Notes under the pieces: generated by a model
Told to the model about the DNA's origin: nothing
The model's database searches: none
Seen by the model: the letters and a program-made list of their open reading frames with translations, nothing else
Origin: Clostridia bacterium
GTDB taxonomy: Bacteria; Bacillota; Clostridia; Oscillospirales; Acutalibacteraceae
DNA length: 64,000 bases
Direction: 5' to 3'
Assembly: GCA_029098305.1 (NCBI GenBank)
Contig: JAQXOB010000001.1
Span: 1-64,000 of the forward strand
Program-made: the position numbers and the translations under genes
Shown: positions 18,645 through 28,547 of the stretch, in pieces
How positions within the stretch are numbered: the first letter of the stretch is position 1
Layout: each line of letters starts with the position of its first letter

Positions 18645-21600
18645 TTAATATCCTTGTACATTAGAGTAGTCGTAACTCCACATATCAAATACACCGTTTA
18701 GTCCGGATGAGAATATCTTTTGAGAAAGCAACAGTGGCTTAACGTGTATTTTTGATGATATTTGAACATATGTGAAAGCATTATTCATGCCGAAGTTTTG
18801 ACCTGCTGGGTGTCCGGAAACTCCGATATCTGCATAATATTCTTGCAAGCCACCCTTTACATTAAGCTCGATAACATCATCTATTCTCTGTAACATTTCA
18901 TCTTCTTTGTTTCCTTGAAGATTGAAGAACAAGAAAATTCTAAGGTAGTCTTTATATGAGAAGTTGAGCAACTTGCCAACAAATGACGACTGTTCACCCA
19001 CGCTACCGGAAGATGCTGTTGAACCGGATACCAATGATCCTGCAGAACCACCACTGCCACCTGAAGAGAAATCAGAGCCAAGTGACTCATTCAACCAATT
19101 ATTTACACTTGCACCAAGCTCTTCAGATTTTTGGTCAGTCCATTCTTCGACCTTATCACCGTATTCGGAGACCTTGCTATTAACCTCATTCTCTGCTTCT
19201 TTGAGATAGGTGTCAACTGTGTTTTGCACTTTTTTCTGCAAGTCTCCCATGATTCCTTCAATATAACTATTTATAGTTGTAGAGGTACCGTTCATAATCT
19301 CGGCAATTGTGCTGCCGTTAATTACAACTTTTGTGTCAAAGTCTGTTCCAAGGTTAGGCTTGTATTCCATCTTTTTGCTGTATTCCTCAAGTTTTTTAAC
19401 AGCATCGCTGTCCATGATTATATCGACCATGCCCTTTGCAGCAACGTCAAGAACCTCCTTGAAGTCTTTATCAAGCTTTTCGTTATCTTTGTAGTATCCC
19501 TTTAATATTTCTTCCAAATCGGCTTTCATATTCTTCTTATCAAATTTCAAGCCATCTGTCATAATCTTGAGATACTGCTCTTCTACGTAATCTTTTACAG
19601 CATCACCCATTGCAGATATAAGATTTGTCATCTGCTCGGTAGCAACCGTTGTAAGCTCAGTGTTTACCTGAGTCAAAACATCAGAAGTTTTTTTGCTGAT
19701 GTCTGAAGTAACACCACTTACCATCTGACCTATATAAGACTCTGCACTATTAATAATTCCGCTTGCAAAATCGCTTGCTTGGTCTGCTACATAGTTACTT
19801 ACCTTATTTTTGGCATCTTCGATAGCAGCATCAATAGAACCACCACCAAGCTTAAAGAACCATGTGTCGTCAGTCTTATAGACCGGCATTTCTTCCCCAT
19901 CCATAAGCTTAGATAGATCTCGTGAGGTTTCACATAACGACAAAATCAGCTCAAGAATAACCTGCCATACCGATGCCGGAACTGCACCCCAACACGCCAC
20001 ACTCAATGCCTGTGCAGGCGCCTCTGTTTGTGTTCGTAGCGTATTGCTTGTAAAAGCAAAAATAGAGTTTAAAACAAATCTAAGTAGGAATATCTGGCTC
20101 TTTACGATTTTTACATTCTTCTCCGGACCATCGGCTTTTACCTCGTCCTTCCAGAACTGCCACCACTTTGGTTTGCTTCCCTTTTGACCTCTATAGCCTT
20201 CGAGAATATATTCTATTTCGCATCCATATATTTTGTTATTTTTAGAATTGATATTGAGCAAGGTTGGTGTTTGGAAGTCCTTACCTCCATTTTCCTTTTC
20301 CTTTAACTTGTCCATAGTGGCAAACGAGAAGTTTTGAAATGCATACTCTGTTACAAGTAAATTATCAGCAAGACCACCCCAACCATTCTTAAACATCTGG
20401 AATATTCCTTTTACTTTTGTAGCCATGCTTGAGAACATTCTCAAAATACCTGTGGAAGAATCATCGCTGACACCGCTTATATCTATAAGATTGAGGTCCC
20501 CACCTTGTGTATTAAGTGAAGAGAATACATCCATGGAGTAAACATTTGGAACTTCATCCTTAGAAACCTCTTCTACAACCTCATTGCTTATCTCTGATGC
20601 TGATTCTGTAACCTCTTCATCAATTTTAGACTCAGAGGTATACCCGCTAAATCTTGTTACAAGATAAGCGTAGAATGCAGGAACATTAAATGTTTTTCCG
20701 CCAAACACTTTGCCTCCCTCATCAATTCTCTTTAAGAAGCAGGTATCTGTTTCTGCTACTTTCTGTGTTTCAAACTTTTGAGGGAAGTATTGGTCAAAAT
20801 ATACGTCATAGTTTTCAGGATTAAATTCACTATCATTTTTAAATTTAGATTCTAAAGCTTTTTTAAATTTATCGAAGGTAGTTAGATTTATTAGTTCTTT
20901 GCCATAGAATATATAACTATTAAACTTAGTAGCAATACCCTTTTCAACATAGTTTTGGTTGGCTACAATCTGCTCTCTTAGTTCTTGAAGATCATTTATA
21001 TCAAATGTAACATCATTCTTTGAGATTTCACCAGACATTTCTTGATAGTAGGCATCCTTTGATGTAGCCTCACCATACTTTTCGTTTTGTATTCTAAGGT
21101 TATTATTATCTGTCTTTAATTGGTTAAACTTTTCCTGAACAGAGTTACAAAGCATAAGCATATAGTCATAATTGCTACCATGCGAAACTCTCTGCTTAAA
21201 TTCAGTTGATTTAATCAAAAAATATTTAAGCAAAGGTCCGCCGGTCTTTGGATCTAAACCTGTGAGATTTGCTACACCTAAATAGTATTTAGCATAGATT
21301 TCTATTACAGAGTTGTATTCTTGCTGTGCCTTGTTCTCGTACTCCTGCACTGTTTGCCTATAGTTAGCAATATAACCCTGAGAGCTTATAGAAAACTTAT
21401 AGACATCTTCAAGAAGTGTATTTGCTGTTACAGTGAGCCATACTGCTGTTTCTTCACGGGCTTTTTTCACGCGTGATTTAAAATCTGAATTAGATTCATT
21501 CTGCTCTTGTGTCAAGAGACAATCATCATCCAATTCGGCATTTATCGTTTTGTAGCAAGTCATAGCCAACTTTAAATCTTCATAAAACTTAAGATAATCA

Positions 21601-22586
21601 TCAAAGAAACGTCTCTTTTCTGAAGATGATAAACTATCGTAAGTGTTCATTTTTTCCTGCAAAGAGGTCATTCTATCTCTACAGGACCGAATTGAAGATT
21701 CAAATGATAATTTTACAGAGCTAAGATCTTGTGATGGAAGACTTACATCTGCGTCTTCAAGCTCATATTTTTCAAGGTCTTCGTCAGGATCAAACTCCAT
21801 AAATCTCACGCTACCCATGTCAGGAGCATTTACCACCCATGTGATAAGATACTCATTTGCAAGGCGCATACTTTCATTAAGTTCGTTTACTTTTGTAGCC
21901 CATTCTTTCTCTGCAGCTTTAAAGCTTTCTACACGTTTGTCATATACTTCTATTGCAGTATAGAGAACTCTGCACACTGTACCGAGCTCACCTTTTGTGG
22001 CATCTACAGTAGTTTTTGCAGCTGTAACATCTACCTTTGCATCAACCTCACCAAAGCTTCCGGTTGACGCAAAAAGATCCATTGCTATCTCAGCAGGACC
22101 TCTATATTTCATAAATTCAACAATCTGATTTTTGAGAATTTTATAATTTCTAAGTGAGCTGCCGGCAACACCAATTGCGTCAAAATTATCATAACTTACA
22201 TTAAGAAAATTAGAATTATAATTGACAGATTTATCCTCTTCGATTCCAATGAAGTCTTTCATATCTTGATTAAGTCCAGACACAGCAGATGTGACTGAAG
22301 CCATAAGATTTTGAGCTTGCATTGTATTAGCAAAGTAGTTGCCTGCATCTACAGATTTTTCACCCACCTGTGACATTGCAAGAAGACCATATACATCTTT
22401 CAATACTGTGTCGTAGTTTGCAAGTGCAGCATTAGTTGTAAGCTCACCTGCGTTTTCTACCATTGATTTAGACAAAGCGAGATTAGCACTGTCTACCATT
22501 AATCCGGTGAAGGTGAGTGTTGGAAGTAATATTATAGATAAAAATAAAGAGATAGAGCCTTTACATTTTGAAGCAAAGCTATACAT
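18645..22586 (-). CDS. 1313-aa DUF5702/TadG-like Tad pilus-associated protein
   Basis: KGSISLFLSIILLPTLTFTGLMVDSANLALSKSMVENAGELTTNAALANYDTVLKDVYGLLAMS; long helical middle; operon context. Confidence 0.75.
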   Translation of the reverse strand: MYSFASKCKGSISLFLSIILLPTLTFTGLMVDSANLALSKSMVENAGELTTNAALANYDTVLKDVYGLLAMSQVGEKSVDAGNYFANTMQAQNLMASVTSAVSGLNQDMKDFIGIEEDKSVNYNSNFLNVSYDNFDAIGVAGSSLRNYKILKNQIVEFMKYRGPAEIAMDLFASTGSFGEVDAKVDVTAAKTTVDATKGELGTVCRVLYTAIEVYDKRVESFKAAEKEWATKVNELNESMRLANEYLITWVVNAPDMGSVRFMEFDPDEDLEKYELEDADVSLPSQDLSSVKLSFESSIRSCRDRMTSLQEKMNTYDSLSSSEKRRFFDDYLKFYEDLKLAMTCYKTINAELDDDCLLTQEQNESNSDFKSRVKKAREETAVWLTVTANTLLEDVYKFSISSQGYIANYRQTVQEYENKAQQEYNSVIEIYAKYYLGVANLTGLDPKTGGPLLKYFLIKSTEFKQRVSHGSNYDYMLMLCNSVQEKFNQLKTDNNNLRIQNEKYGEATSKDAYYQEMSGEISKNDVTFDINDLQELREQIVANQNYVEKGIATKFNSYIFYGKELINLTTFDKFKKALESKFKNDSEFNPENYDVYFDQYFPQKFETQKVAETDTCFLKRIDEGGKVFGGKTFNVPAFYAYLVTRFSGYTSESKIDEEVTESASEISNEVVEEVSKDEVPNVYSMDVFSSLNTQGGDLNLIDISGVSDDSSTGILRMFSSMATKVKGIFQMFKNGWGGLADNLLVTEYAFQNFSFATMDKLKEKENGGKDFQTPTLLNINSKNNKIYGCEIEYILEGYRGQKGSKPKWWQFWKDEVKADGPEKNVKIVKSQIFLLRFVLNSIFAFTSNTLRTQTEAPAQALSVACWGAVPASVWQVILELILSLCETSRDLSKLMDGEEMPVYKTDDTWFFKLGGGSIDAAIEDAKNKVSNYVADQASDFASGIINSAESYIGQMVSGVTSDISKKTSDVLTQVNTELTTVATEQMTNLISAMGDAVKDYVEEQYLKIMTDGLKFDKKNMKADLEEILKGYYKDNEKLDKDFKEVLDVAAKGMVDIIMDSDAVKKLEEYSKKMEYKPNLGTDFDTKVVINGSTIAEIMNGTSTTINSYIEGIMGDLQKKVQNTVDTYLKEAENEVNSKVSEYGDKVEEWTDQKSEELGASVNNWLNESLGSDFSSGGSGGSAGSLVSGSTASSGSVGEQSSFVGKLLNFSYKDYLRIFLFFNLQGNKEDEMLQRIDDVIELNVKGGLQEYYADIGVSGHPAGQNFGMNNAFTYVQISSKIHVKPLLLSQKIFSSGLNGVFDMWSYDYSNVQGY

Positions 22587-22699
22587 AATTATTTATGCGA
22601 TTTGAAAAGAAATATCTAATTTCAAACCGGTCTCCTTTCCTCAAAATTTGATTTGTTATTCATAAAAATATCGTTCTGTTTTTCTTCTGAAGCAACAAA

Positions 22700-23467
22700 T
22701 TATGATTCACCGGTTTTGTTCATAAAACCAGTGAGACGTGAAAGCATATTCTTAACCCACTTGTCACAGGAATTTCCTGTATAACGACCTAATATATCGT
22801 TAAGCATATCAACATTTCTCATATATTCGGTTGTACTCATAACTGTAGCAGTAGCTGATGATGACATCTTAAGCCATGGATTTGTGCTTTTCCCTAACAG
22901 CTTAGGCACAAAAGGATTATGAAACTCCTGCTTAACACTGACTGTCATCTTATACATTACAAATCCTTTAAATTCCTCAGGAATATCAACCTGCAAATCA
23001 GAAAGCCTTACATCGTTTTGTATAAGCTGAGAAGCCTTGATAGAATTTGATATCTTCTTTTCTATTACAGAATAAACTTCATCGAAACGTGAACCGAATT
23101 TGAGATAACGATAAGGCTCCGAATCTAAATTATCGGCGTTCAAAAACTTAGAAGAATCAACAGATACGCCAACCTGCGTAGATCCATCGGTCAAACCAAG
23201 ATTCATCAGTCTGTCTGCGTTATTATCGCAATATATCTTTTGTGCAAGCACAACACCTCTATTTACAGAAGCATCCAAAACAGCCTTTTGGTTTAGATAC
23301 ATACCAGCCAGAAAAAGCAGAGCAAGGAGAAAAAGACATATAGGCAAAATAATACTATACTCTACTATAGATGCACTTGCTCGCTCGTCATTTACAAATC
23401 TGGCAATTAAGGAAGACTTGCTTTTTTTCATAATTATCACTCCTAATGTGCAATTCAGAATTGGCAA
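22700..23467 (-). CDS. TadE family pilus protein
   Basis: ERASASIVEYSIILPICLFLLALLFLAGMYLNQKAVLDASVNRG; likely start is an internal ATG (MKKSKSS). Confidence 0.75.
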   Translation of the reverse strand: MPILNCTLGVIIMKKSKSSLIARFVNDERASASIVEYSIILPICLFLLALLFLAGMYLNQKAVLDASVNRGVVLAQKIYCDNNADRLMNLGLTDGSTQVGVSVDSSKFLNADNLDSEPYRYLKFGSRFDEVYSVIEKKISNSIKASQLIQNDVRLSDLQVDIPEEFKGFVMYKMTVSVKQEFHNPFVPKLLGKSTNPWLKMSSSATATVMSTTEYMRNVDMLNDILGRYTGNSCDKWVKNMLSRLTGFMNKTGES

Positions 23468-23524
23468 TTCAAAACATACATGAAATATATACTTTGAAAC
23501 ACTAACTCAATATAAAAGGTTCGC

Positions 23525-23552
23525 CTTGTCGGGCGATTGCTCGCCCGACAAG
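23525..23552. repeat. Perfect 12-bp inverted repeat hairpin in the tad operon
   Basis: cttgtcgggcga-ttgc-tcgcccgacaag. Confidence 0.85.
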
Positions 23553-23579
23553 ATCAGCAGTTGTATAGACCTAATACAA

Positions 23580-23840
23580 TTAACCGTGTACTTCTCCTGA
23601 TCCAAACTCCTGTGTGATACCCTCTGTTTTGCCTGTAATTGATCCCCAAATGCTCTCTACGAGGTTTCCAAGCTGCTCTCTAAAGAACAAAGCGAGAATA
23701 ACAACGATCGCAACAAGAATAATTACAGCAATTATTTCGGAACCACCTTTTTCTTCCTTTAAGAAACGCTTAAAGCCCTCCTTAGCGGAATACAATGCGT
23801 TTGAACCTTTTACATATGCATTTGTTAAAAACTTTTTCAT
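23580..23840 (-). CDS. Flp1-type (type IVb) pilin
   Basis: 86 aa; KEEKGGSEIIAVIILVAIVVILALFFREQLG. Confidence 0.82.
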   Translation of the reverse strand: MKKFLTNAYVKGSNALYSAKEGFKRFLKEEKGGSEIIAVIILVAIVVILALFFREQLGNLVESIWGSITGKTEGITQEFGSGEVHG

Positions 23841-23916
23841 AAGTCATCCTCCTTTCAAATGCACATTTTTTAATAATTATATATGTTACTCCGTTTTTGG
23901 GAGATTAACAACATTT

Positions 23917-24783
23917 TTAGAATGATATTCCTAAGAATATCGGTACGCATACCATAAGAAGTATGCCAAAGAACATAAGAACAATCGGAATAAGAAGCTT
24001 GCCTGCGGCAGCCTCACCCTTTTGGCGTGTGTATTGCTTTTTTTCTACCCATGCTTCATTTGAGAACTGCTTGAGAAACTCTGCAAGCTCTTTATTACCC
24101 TTGCTAAGGTTTTGAACCATTGTAGAAGAAAACTTTGATATTTTGTCAACGTTGCACCTGTTTGAAAAATTCATAATAGCATCAAACTCAGCTACACCGT
24201 TGTTCATTTCTGTTACAGTAGCTCTCATCTCTTCATAGATGGTACCTTCACCTGTGTTTGCAACCTTTTCCCAAGCTTCTTTCACAATCATGCCTGCATT
24301 TACAAGCAATGCAAGCTTTGAAAGCATATCGGGAAAAGTTGTGATTATATCATCCTCACGTTTATGAATTTCATCCATGATTACTGTCTCAAAGTAGTAC
24401 ACAATTCCTGCCGCTGCGCCCACGGTTAGCAGAATAACCAAAGCTTCTTGCAAAAGTACCGAAACAGTAAGTCCGAATATAAGCACCAGTAATCCGTATG
24501 TAACTTTTTTTGCCATGTTTATTCTAAAGTGAAACTCAGCGTATTTTTCGCCATAAACAACACGGCAATTTTTAATCATTTTTCTGCAATATGTACTTCC
24601 AAAGTTAAAATGAACTATATCAAGCAAGTTTAGACCAGCAAGGTATGAATATTTCATTTTATCATCAAGTGCTTCTACAACATCGTTGTACTTTTTTGCA
24701 CCGCCAAACATTGCGATGATAAAAATCACAGTAAGCAATATCGCAACACACATGACTATGGTACAAACAACAGCGCTCATCAA
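23917..24783 (-). CDS. Type II secretion system F family protein (TadC-like)
   Basis: T2SSF-type membrane protein between tadB-like gene and pilin. Confidence 0.8.
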   Translation of the reverse strand: MMSAVVCTIVMCVAILLTVIFIIAMFGGAKKYNDVVEALDDKMKYSYLAGLNLLDIVHFNFGSTYCRKMIKNCRVVYGEKYAEFHFRINMAKKVTYGLLVLIFGLTVSVLLQEALVILLTVGAAAGIVYYFETVIMDEIHKREDDIITTFPDMLSKLALLVNAGMIVKEAWEKVANTGEGTIYEEMRATVTEMNNGVAEFDAIMNFSNRCNVDKISKFSSTMVQNLSKGNKELAEFLKQFSNEAWVEKKQYTRQKGEAAAGKLLIPIVLMFFGILLMVCVPIFLGISF

Positions 24784-24796
24784 ACCTCACCCTTTC

Positions 24797-25600
24797 TTAT
24801 AGCTTAATATCAAGTATTTTTTTGCCTACAAAGTATGCTGCAACAAAGATTATTATTGCAACGGTCGTTGTAATTCTACCTGTGACAGATGTGAGATCAA
24901 TAACCTCTGTGCCAAGACTCTTGAGTAGAAATACAAATATGATAGGCATAACTGTCATAGCGGTAAGCTCACCTTTATTAGCAGCTACCATTGTTTTGAT
25001 TTCGAGCTGGATATCAACCTTATCACAGATAATAGAATATGTGTTTTTGATAACCTCTTTGATGTTACCGCCTTTACGATAACAAGTATCAAAAACATTT
25101 GCAAAGCTTATTATATCTGCTATCTGACTTCTCTCGCCCATATCGAGCAAAAGCTCTTCAACATTTATATTGTTATAAATACCTGAATTTATTATCTTAA
25201 GCTCTTCATATATGAGGCTTTCTTCTCCATACTGTGCCGCCATATCAGATGCGGCATTTGCAAATGAATCCATTATGTTGAGACCGGCACCGATTGAAGT
25301 ATTCAAAGACTCTAGCATATCTTTAAACTGCATAAGAAGCTTGTGGCGCCTTTTTTCTATAATCTGCTTTTTTCTTATAGGAAGAAAAGCAAACCCTGCG
25401 ATCAAGCCGACTATCAAAGATACGATAAGTGATTCATAAAATATGAATGCTACAACAGCGCTTACAACAGCACCTAATATAAAGTATAGAACCTTTTCGG
25501 AGAGTTTGAACTCATATACGTTATAGTCGATTCCAACTCCCATTATTCCAACTTTTGGGATATATGGCTCTTTTTTCTTAAAGGGATTTGGAATATTCAT
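24797..25600 (-). CDS. Type II secretion system F family protein (TadB-like)
   Basis: T2SSF-type helical domain (FKDMLESLNTSIGAGLNIMDSF); operon context. Confidence 0.82.
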   Translation of the reverse strand: MNIPNPFKKKEPYIPKVGIMGVGIDYNVYEFKLSEKVLYFILGAVVSAVVAFIFYESLIVSLIVGLIAGFAFLPIRKKQIIEKRRHKLLMQFKDMLESLNTSIGAGLNIMDSFANAASDMAAQYGEESLIYEELKIINSGIYNNINVEELLLDMGERSQIADIISFANVFDTCYRKGGNIKEVIKNTYSIICDKVDIQLEIKTMVAANKGELTAMTVMPIIFVFLLKSLGTEVIDLTSVTGRITTTVAIIIFVAAYFVGKKILDIKL

Positions 25601-25613
25601 TTGTATTCACCTC

Positions 25614-26852
25614 TTAGATTTCTTTATAGATACCCGACAAGCGTAGCTTCTGGGTGTGTATCATTTTGTTTTTTGTTCTCTTTAGAGATCCCGAAACCTT
25701 GTGTAATGTAGAGTTTTCGTCCTCTTCAAAAACATACAGAGGGTTAAGGATAATCTTTCCGTTTTCATATCCGACAACCTCGGTTATCTCCATTGTCTTT
25801 CTTGAGTGATCTCTGAGTCTTGAAAGATGGATAATGATATCAAGTGCAGATGCTATCTGCTGTCTGATAGCCTCCAGTGGCAATCCGGCACTTCCTTGAA
25901 GCACCATTGTTTCAAGACGGCTTAGCATATCTTCTGTGGAGTTTGCGTGGCCTGTAGAGAGGGAACCATCGTGACCGGTATTCATGGCTTGAAGCATATC
26001 GAGGGCTTCTCCACCTCTAACCTCGCCGACAACTATTCTCTCAGGACGCATACGAAGTGAAGACTTAATAAGATCTCTGATTGTGATCTGTCCTGTTCCT
26101 GCTGAGTTAGCATTTCTTGTTTCCAGACTTACAAGGTTATCTATACCTTTTATCTGAAGCTCGGCAGAGTCTTCTATTGTAATGATACGTTCATCCTTTG
26201 GTATGTAGTTTGACAAGGCATTAAGAAATGTGGTTTTACCTGATCCGGTACCACCACTAATAAAGATGTTATATTTAGCTCTTACAAAAAGCTCCAAATT
26301 ATCTGCGATCTCCTGTGTGATGGAACCATATGATATCAGTTTTTCTATAGTCATCGGTGTTTTGGAGAAACGGCGGATTGTCATTGTAGGGCCACATAGT
26401 GCAATTGGAGGCAAAACCACGTTTACACGGGAGCCATCCTGCAATCGTGTGTCAACTATTGGGTTAGATTGGTTTACCTCTCTTCCTGACAATCCAACAA
26501 TTCTTTGAATAATGTCTTCAAGACGCCTTTCACTCTCAAAAGCGGCATCAAGGCGTTGCAGACGACCATTTTTTTCTACAAATATATGTTCGTGGCCATT
26601 TATCATAACTTCGGTAATAGTTTCGTCACGGATTATGCTATCGAGCAGTCCTAATCCTCTAATAGAACTAAACACCAATTCTTTTATATTTACCTTTTGC
26701 TCGATTGAAATATATTTACCCTGAGTTTTAAGACTGATAATATTTTCAATCTCTTCTTCGAGTTGCTCGTCAGTGAGTTCGCTAAGTCTCAGGTTATCTG
26801 CAATATACTTTTTTATTTCTTCAATCAACAGCTCTTGAACATTATCATCCAT
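25614..26852 (-). CDS. CpaF/TadA family secretion ATPase
   Basis: Walker A GGTGSGKTTFLNAL; RPERIVVGEVRGGEALDMLQAMNTGHDGSLSTGHANS. Confidence 0.95.
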   Translation of the reverse strand: MDDNVQELLIEEIKKYIADNLRLSELTDEQLEEEIENIISLKTQGKYISIEQKVNIKELVFSSIRGLGLLDSIIRDETITEVMINGHEHIFVEKNGRLQRLDAAFESERRLEDIIQRIVGLSGREVNQSNPIVDTRLQDGSRVNVVLPPIALCGPTMTIRRFSKTPMTIEKLISYGSITQEIADNLELFVRAKYNIFISGGTGSGKTTFLNALSNYIPKDERIITIEDSAELQIKGIDNLVSLETRNANSAGTGQITIRDLIKSSLRMRPERIVVGEVRGGEALDMLQAMNTGHDGSLSTGHANSTEDMLSRLETMVLQGSAGLPLEAIRQQIASALDIIIHLSRLRDHSRKTMEITEVVGYENGKIILNPLYVFEEDENSTLHKVSGSLKRTKNKMIHTQKLRLSGIYKEI

Positions 26853-26891
26853 AAAGCCTTCTCCTATCCGACCCGATGTCCTTTTTTATAA

Positions 26892-27968
26892 TCAAGCAAA
26901 ATTGTTAAACACAGCCATAGATGAAACCTGCTGCATTATCTGCTCGGTGCTGGCATATTCATATTTTGGAATACCACCGATTATGTCAAGATTTTCTACA
27001 GGAAGCTCCTGACTGGTTTTGTTGCTAAACTTATTATATATGATATGTAGTTTGCTGAGTAAGTGCAAATCCTTCTGAGATTCCATAATACTGATTGTGT
27101 CGTAAAAGCTCTTGAACTTTGCATTTGATAATGCTGAGCCATCAGCTACAACCACAACATCAGATGAATTTCCAAGGATATTCATGCTTCTTTCATCAAA
27201 AGCAAAATCAGTATCAATAATTATATGTGTGTATGAGTTAGTTGTTCTCAAAGTTTTAATAATGCTTGTAATTTCCTCATTATTAAGCTCCATCATATCA
27301 AGAGGCATACTGCAAGCATCAAAGAAAAACACTCCGCTTTCGTCTTGTTTTACGCAGCTTTCGAGCTTCATCACTATATTAGCTTTTTTGCTCTTAACAG
27401 CATAAACTATATCTGAGAAGTTGTATTGACCGTTTCCTTTGAAAAATGCATTTGAATTTCCAAGTATTTCAAGGCTCAAAAACAAAGGTTTAAAGCCTTT
27501 TTTTGCAAGAAACATTGCATAAGATGCTGCCACAGTGGAGCAACCAACACCACCTGCTGCCGAAATAAAGCTTATAACCTTAGTGCCGTCTTCTGACGAG
27601 ATGCTCACACCGGAGATATTTGCAGCCACCTCAGAGAAAATATTTAGAATTTCTTTATAAATAAGGTCTGCCTTCTGGAATTTACAAATAGTAGGCTTAT
27701 TGTTATATTGCTCTATTCCCAGTGACTCTACAAAATATGCAAAAGCACAAGACTTTGGAATTCTAGAAAAATCAATCTCAAAAAAATCTGACGAGATAAG
27801 CATATCTATCTTTGATTCTCTGAGAGTTTCATACATTACATCATCTGTCTTGGTAAAAGAATAGACTTGAAGCTTATCCGGAAAGCGATTGTTAAATGCA
27901 GTAACAACCCTTGTAAGATAGTTCTTATCATGTTCAAGTATAGCCAATTTTATCTTCAAATCAACCAT
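26892..27968 (-). CDS. TadZ/CpaE-like MinD-family protein
   Basis: FISAAGGVGCSTVAASYAMFLAKKGFKPLFLSLE, receiver-like N-terminus, first gene of tad operon. Confidence 0.82.
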   Translation of the reverse strand: MVDLKIKLAILEHDKNYLTRVVTAFNNRFPDKLQVYSFTKTDDVMYETLRESKIDMLISSDFFEIDFSRIPKSCAFAYFVESLGIEQYNNKPTICKFQKADLIYKEILNIFSEVAANISGVSISSEDGTKVISFISAAGGVGCSTVAASYAMFLAKKGFKPLFLSLEILGNSNAFFKGNGQYNFSDIVYAVKSKKANIVMKLESCVKQDESGVFFFDACSMPLDMMELNNEEITSIIKTLRTTNSYTHIIIDTDFAFDERSMNILGNSSDVVVVADGSALSNAKFKSFYDTISIMESQKDLHLLSKLHIIYNKFSNKTSQELPVENLDIIGGIPKYEYASTEQIMQQVSSMAVFNNFA

Positions 27969-28007
27969 TCCTTTCGATAATAATACATTTACTCTATTTT
28001 CATTTAG

Positions 28008-28036
28008 ATAATATCATATAAGCATCAAAAAGTCAA
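28008..28036 (-). promoter_or_regulatory. Candidate promoter of the tad operon
   Basis: Minus strand TTGACT-17 bp-TATTAT. Confidence 0.55.
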
Positions 28037-28122
28037 TATTGGTGATGTAATCTTCATCTAAATCTATGTAAAAATCAATGATTTTTTATCAAAAATGATA
28101 AATTATGAAATTATTATGTAAT

Positions 28123-28320
28123 TTATTCATCGAAGGATGAAACACCAGCGAATATAGCTGCACAGGCAGGTATGCACGCTATCTGGCACATCAATGCACC
28201 TATCTCGTTGAGGTTGATCCTCGTGTTGAGGTCTGCAAATGACAGCGATGCAAACACAACACCGGCAATCAAAAAGACAATCGCTATAGCAATCATCACA
28301 TAAGCTAATCTGGTTAGCAT
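28123..28320 (-). CDS. Small two-TM hypothetical membrane protein
   Basis: 65 aa hydrophobic ORF with agaggatg RBS. Confidence 0.5.
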   Translation of the reverse strand: MLTRLAYVMIAIAIVFLIAGVVFASLSFADLNTRINLNEIGALMCQIACIPACAAIFAGVSSFDE

Positions 28321-28434
28321 AATAACACATCCTCTCTTTTACATCATATTATATATTATCTCCACAGGGTTGTCCATATTTGGACATATAAAATAATCTG
28401 CCATATATAACCAGCACAAAATTGCTCCAAAATA

Positions 28435-28463
28435 TTGACAACAAAGGAAAAATGTATTATCAT
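28435..28463 (+). promoter_or_regulatory. Candidate murA promoter
   Basis: TTGACA-17 bp-TATCAT. Confidence 0.5.
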
Positions 28464-28547
28464 TTATGATGAGCGTTTGAGCTTTTATTATTTTTGACTA
28501 TGTCTCAGAAATATCCCTTATTAAAATTCAAATCGGGAGCGAGTTTC

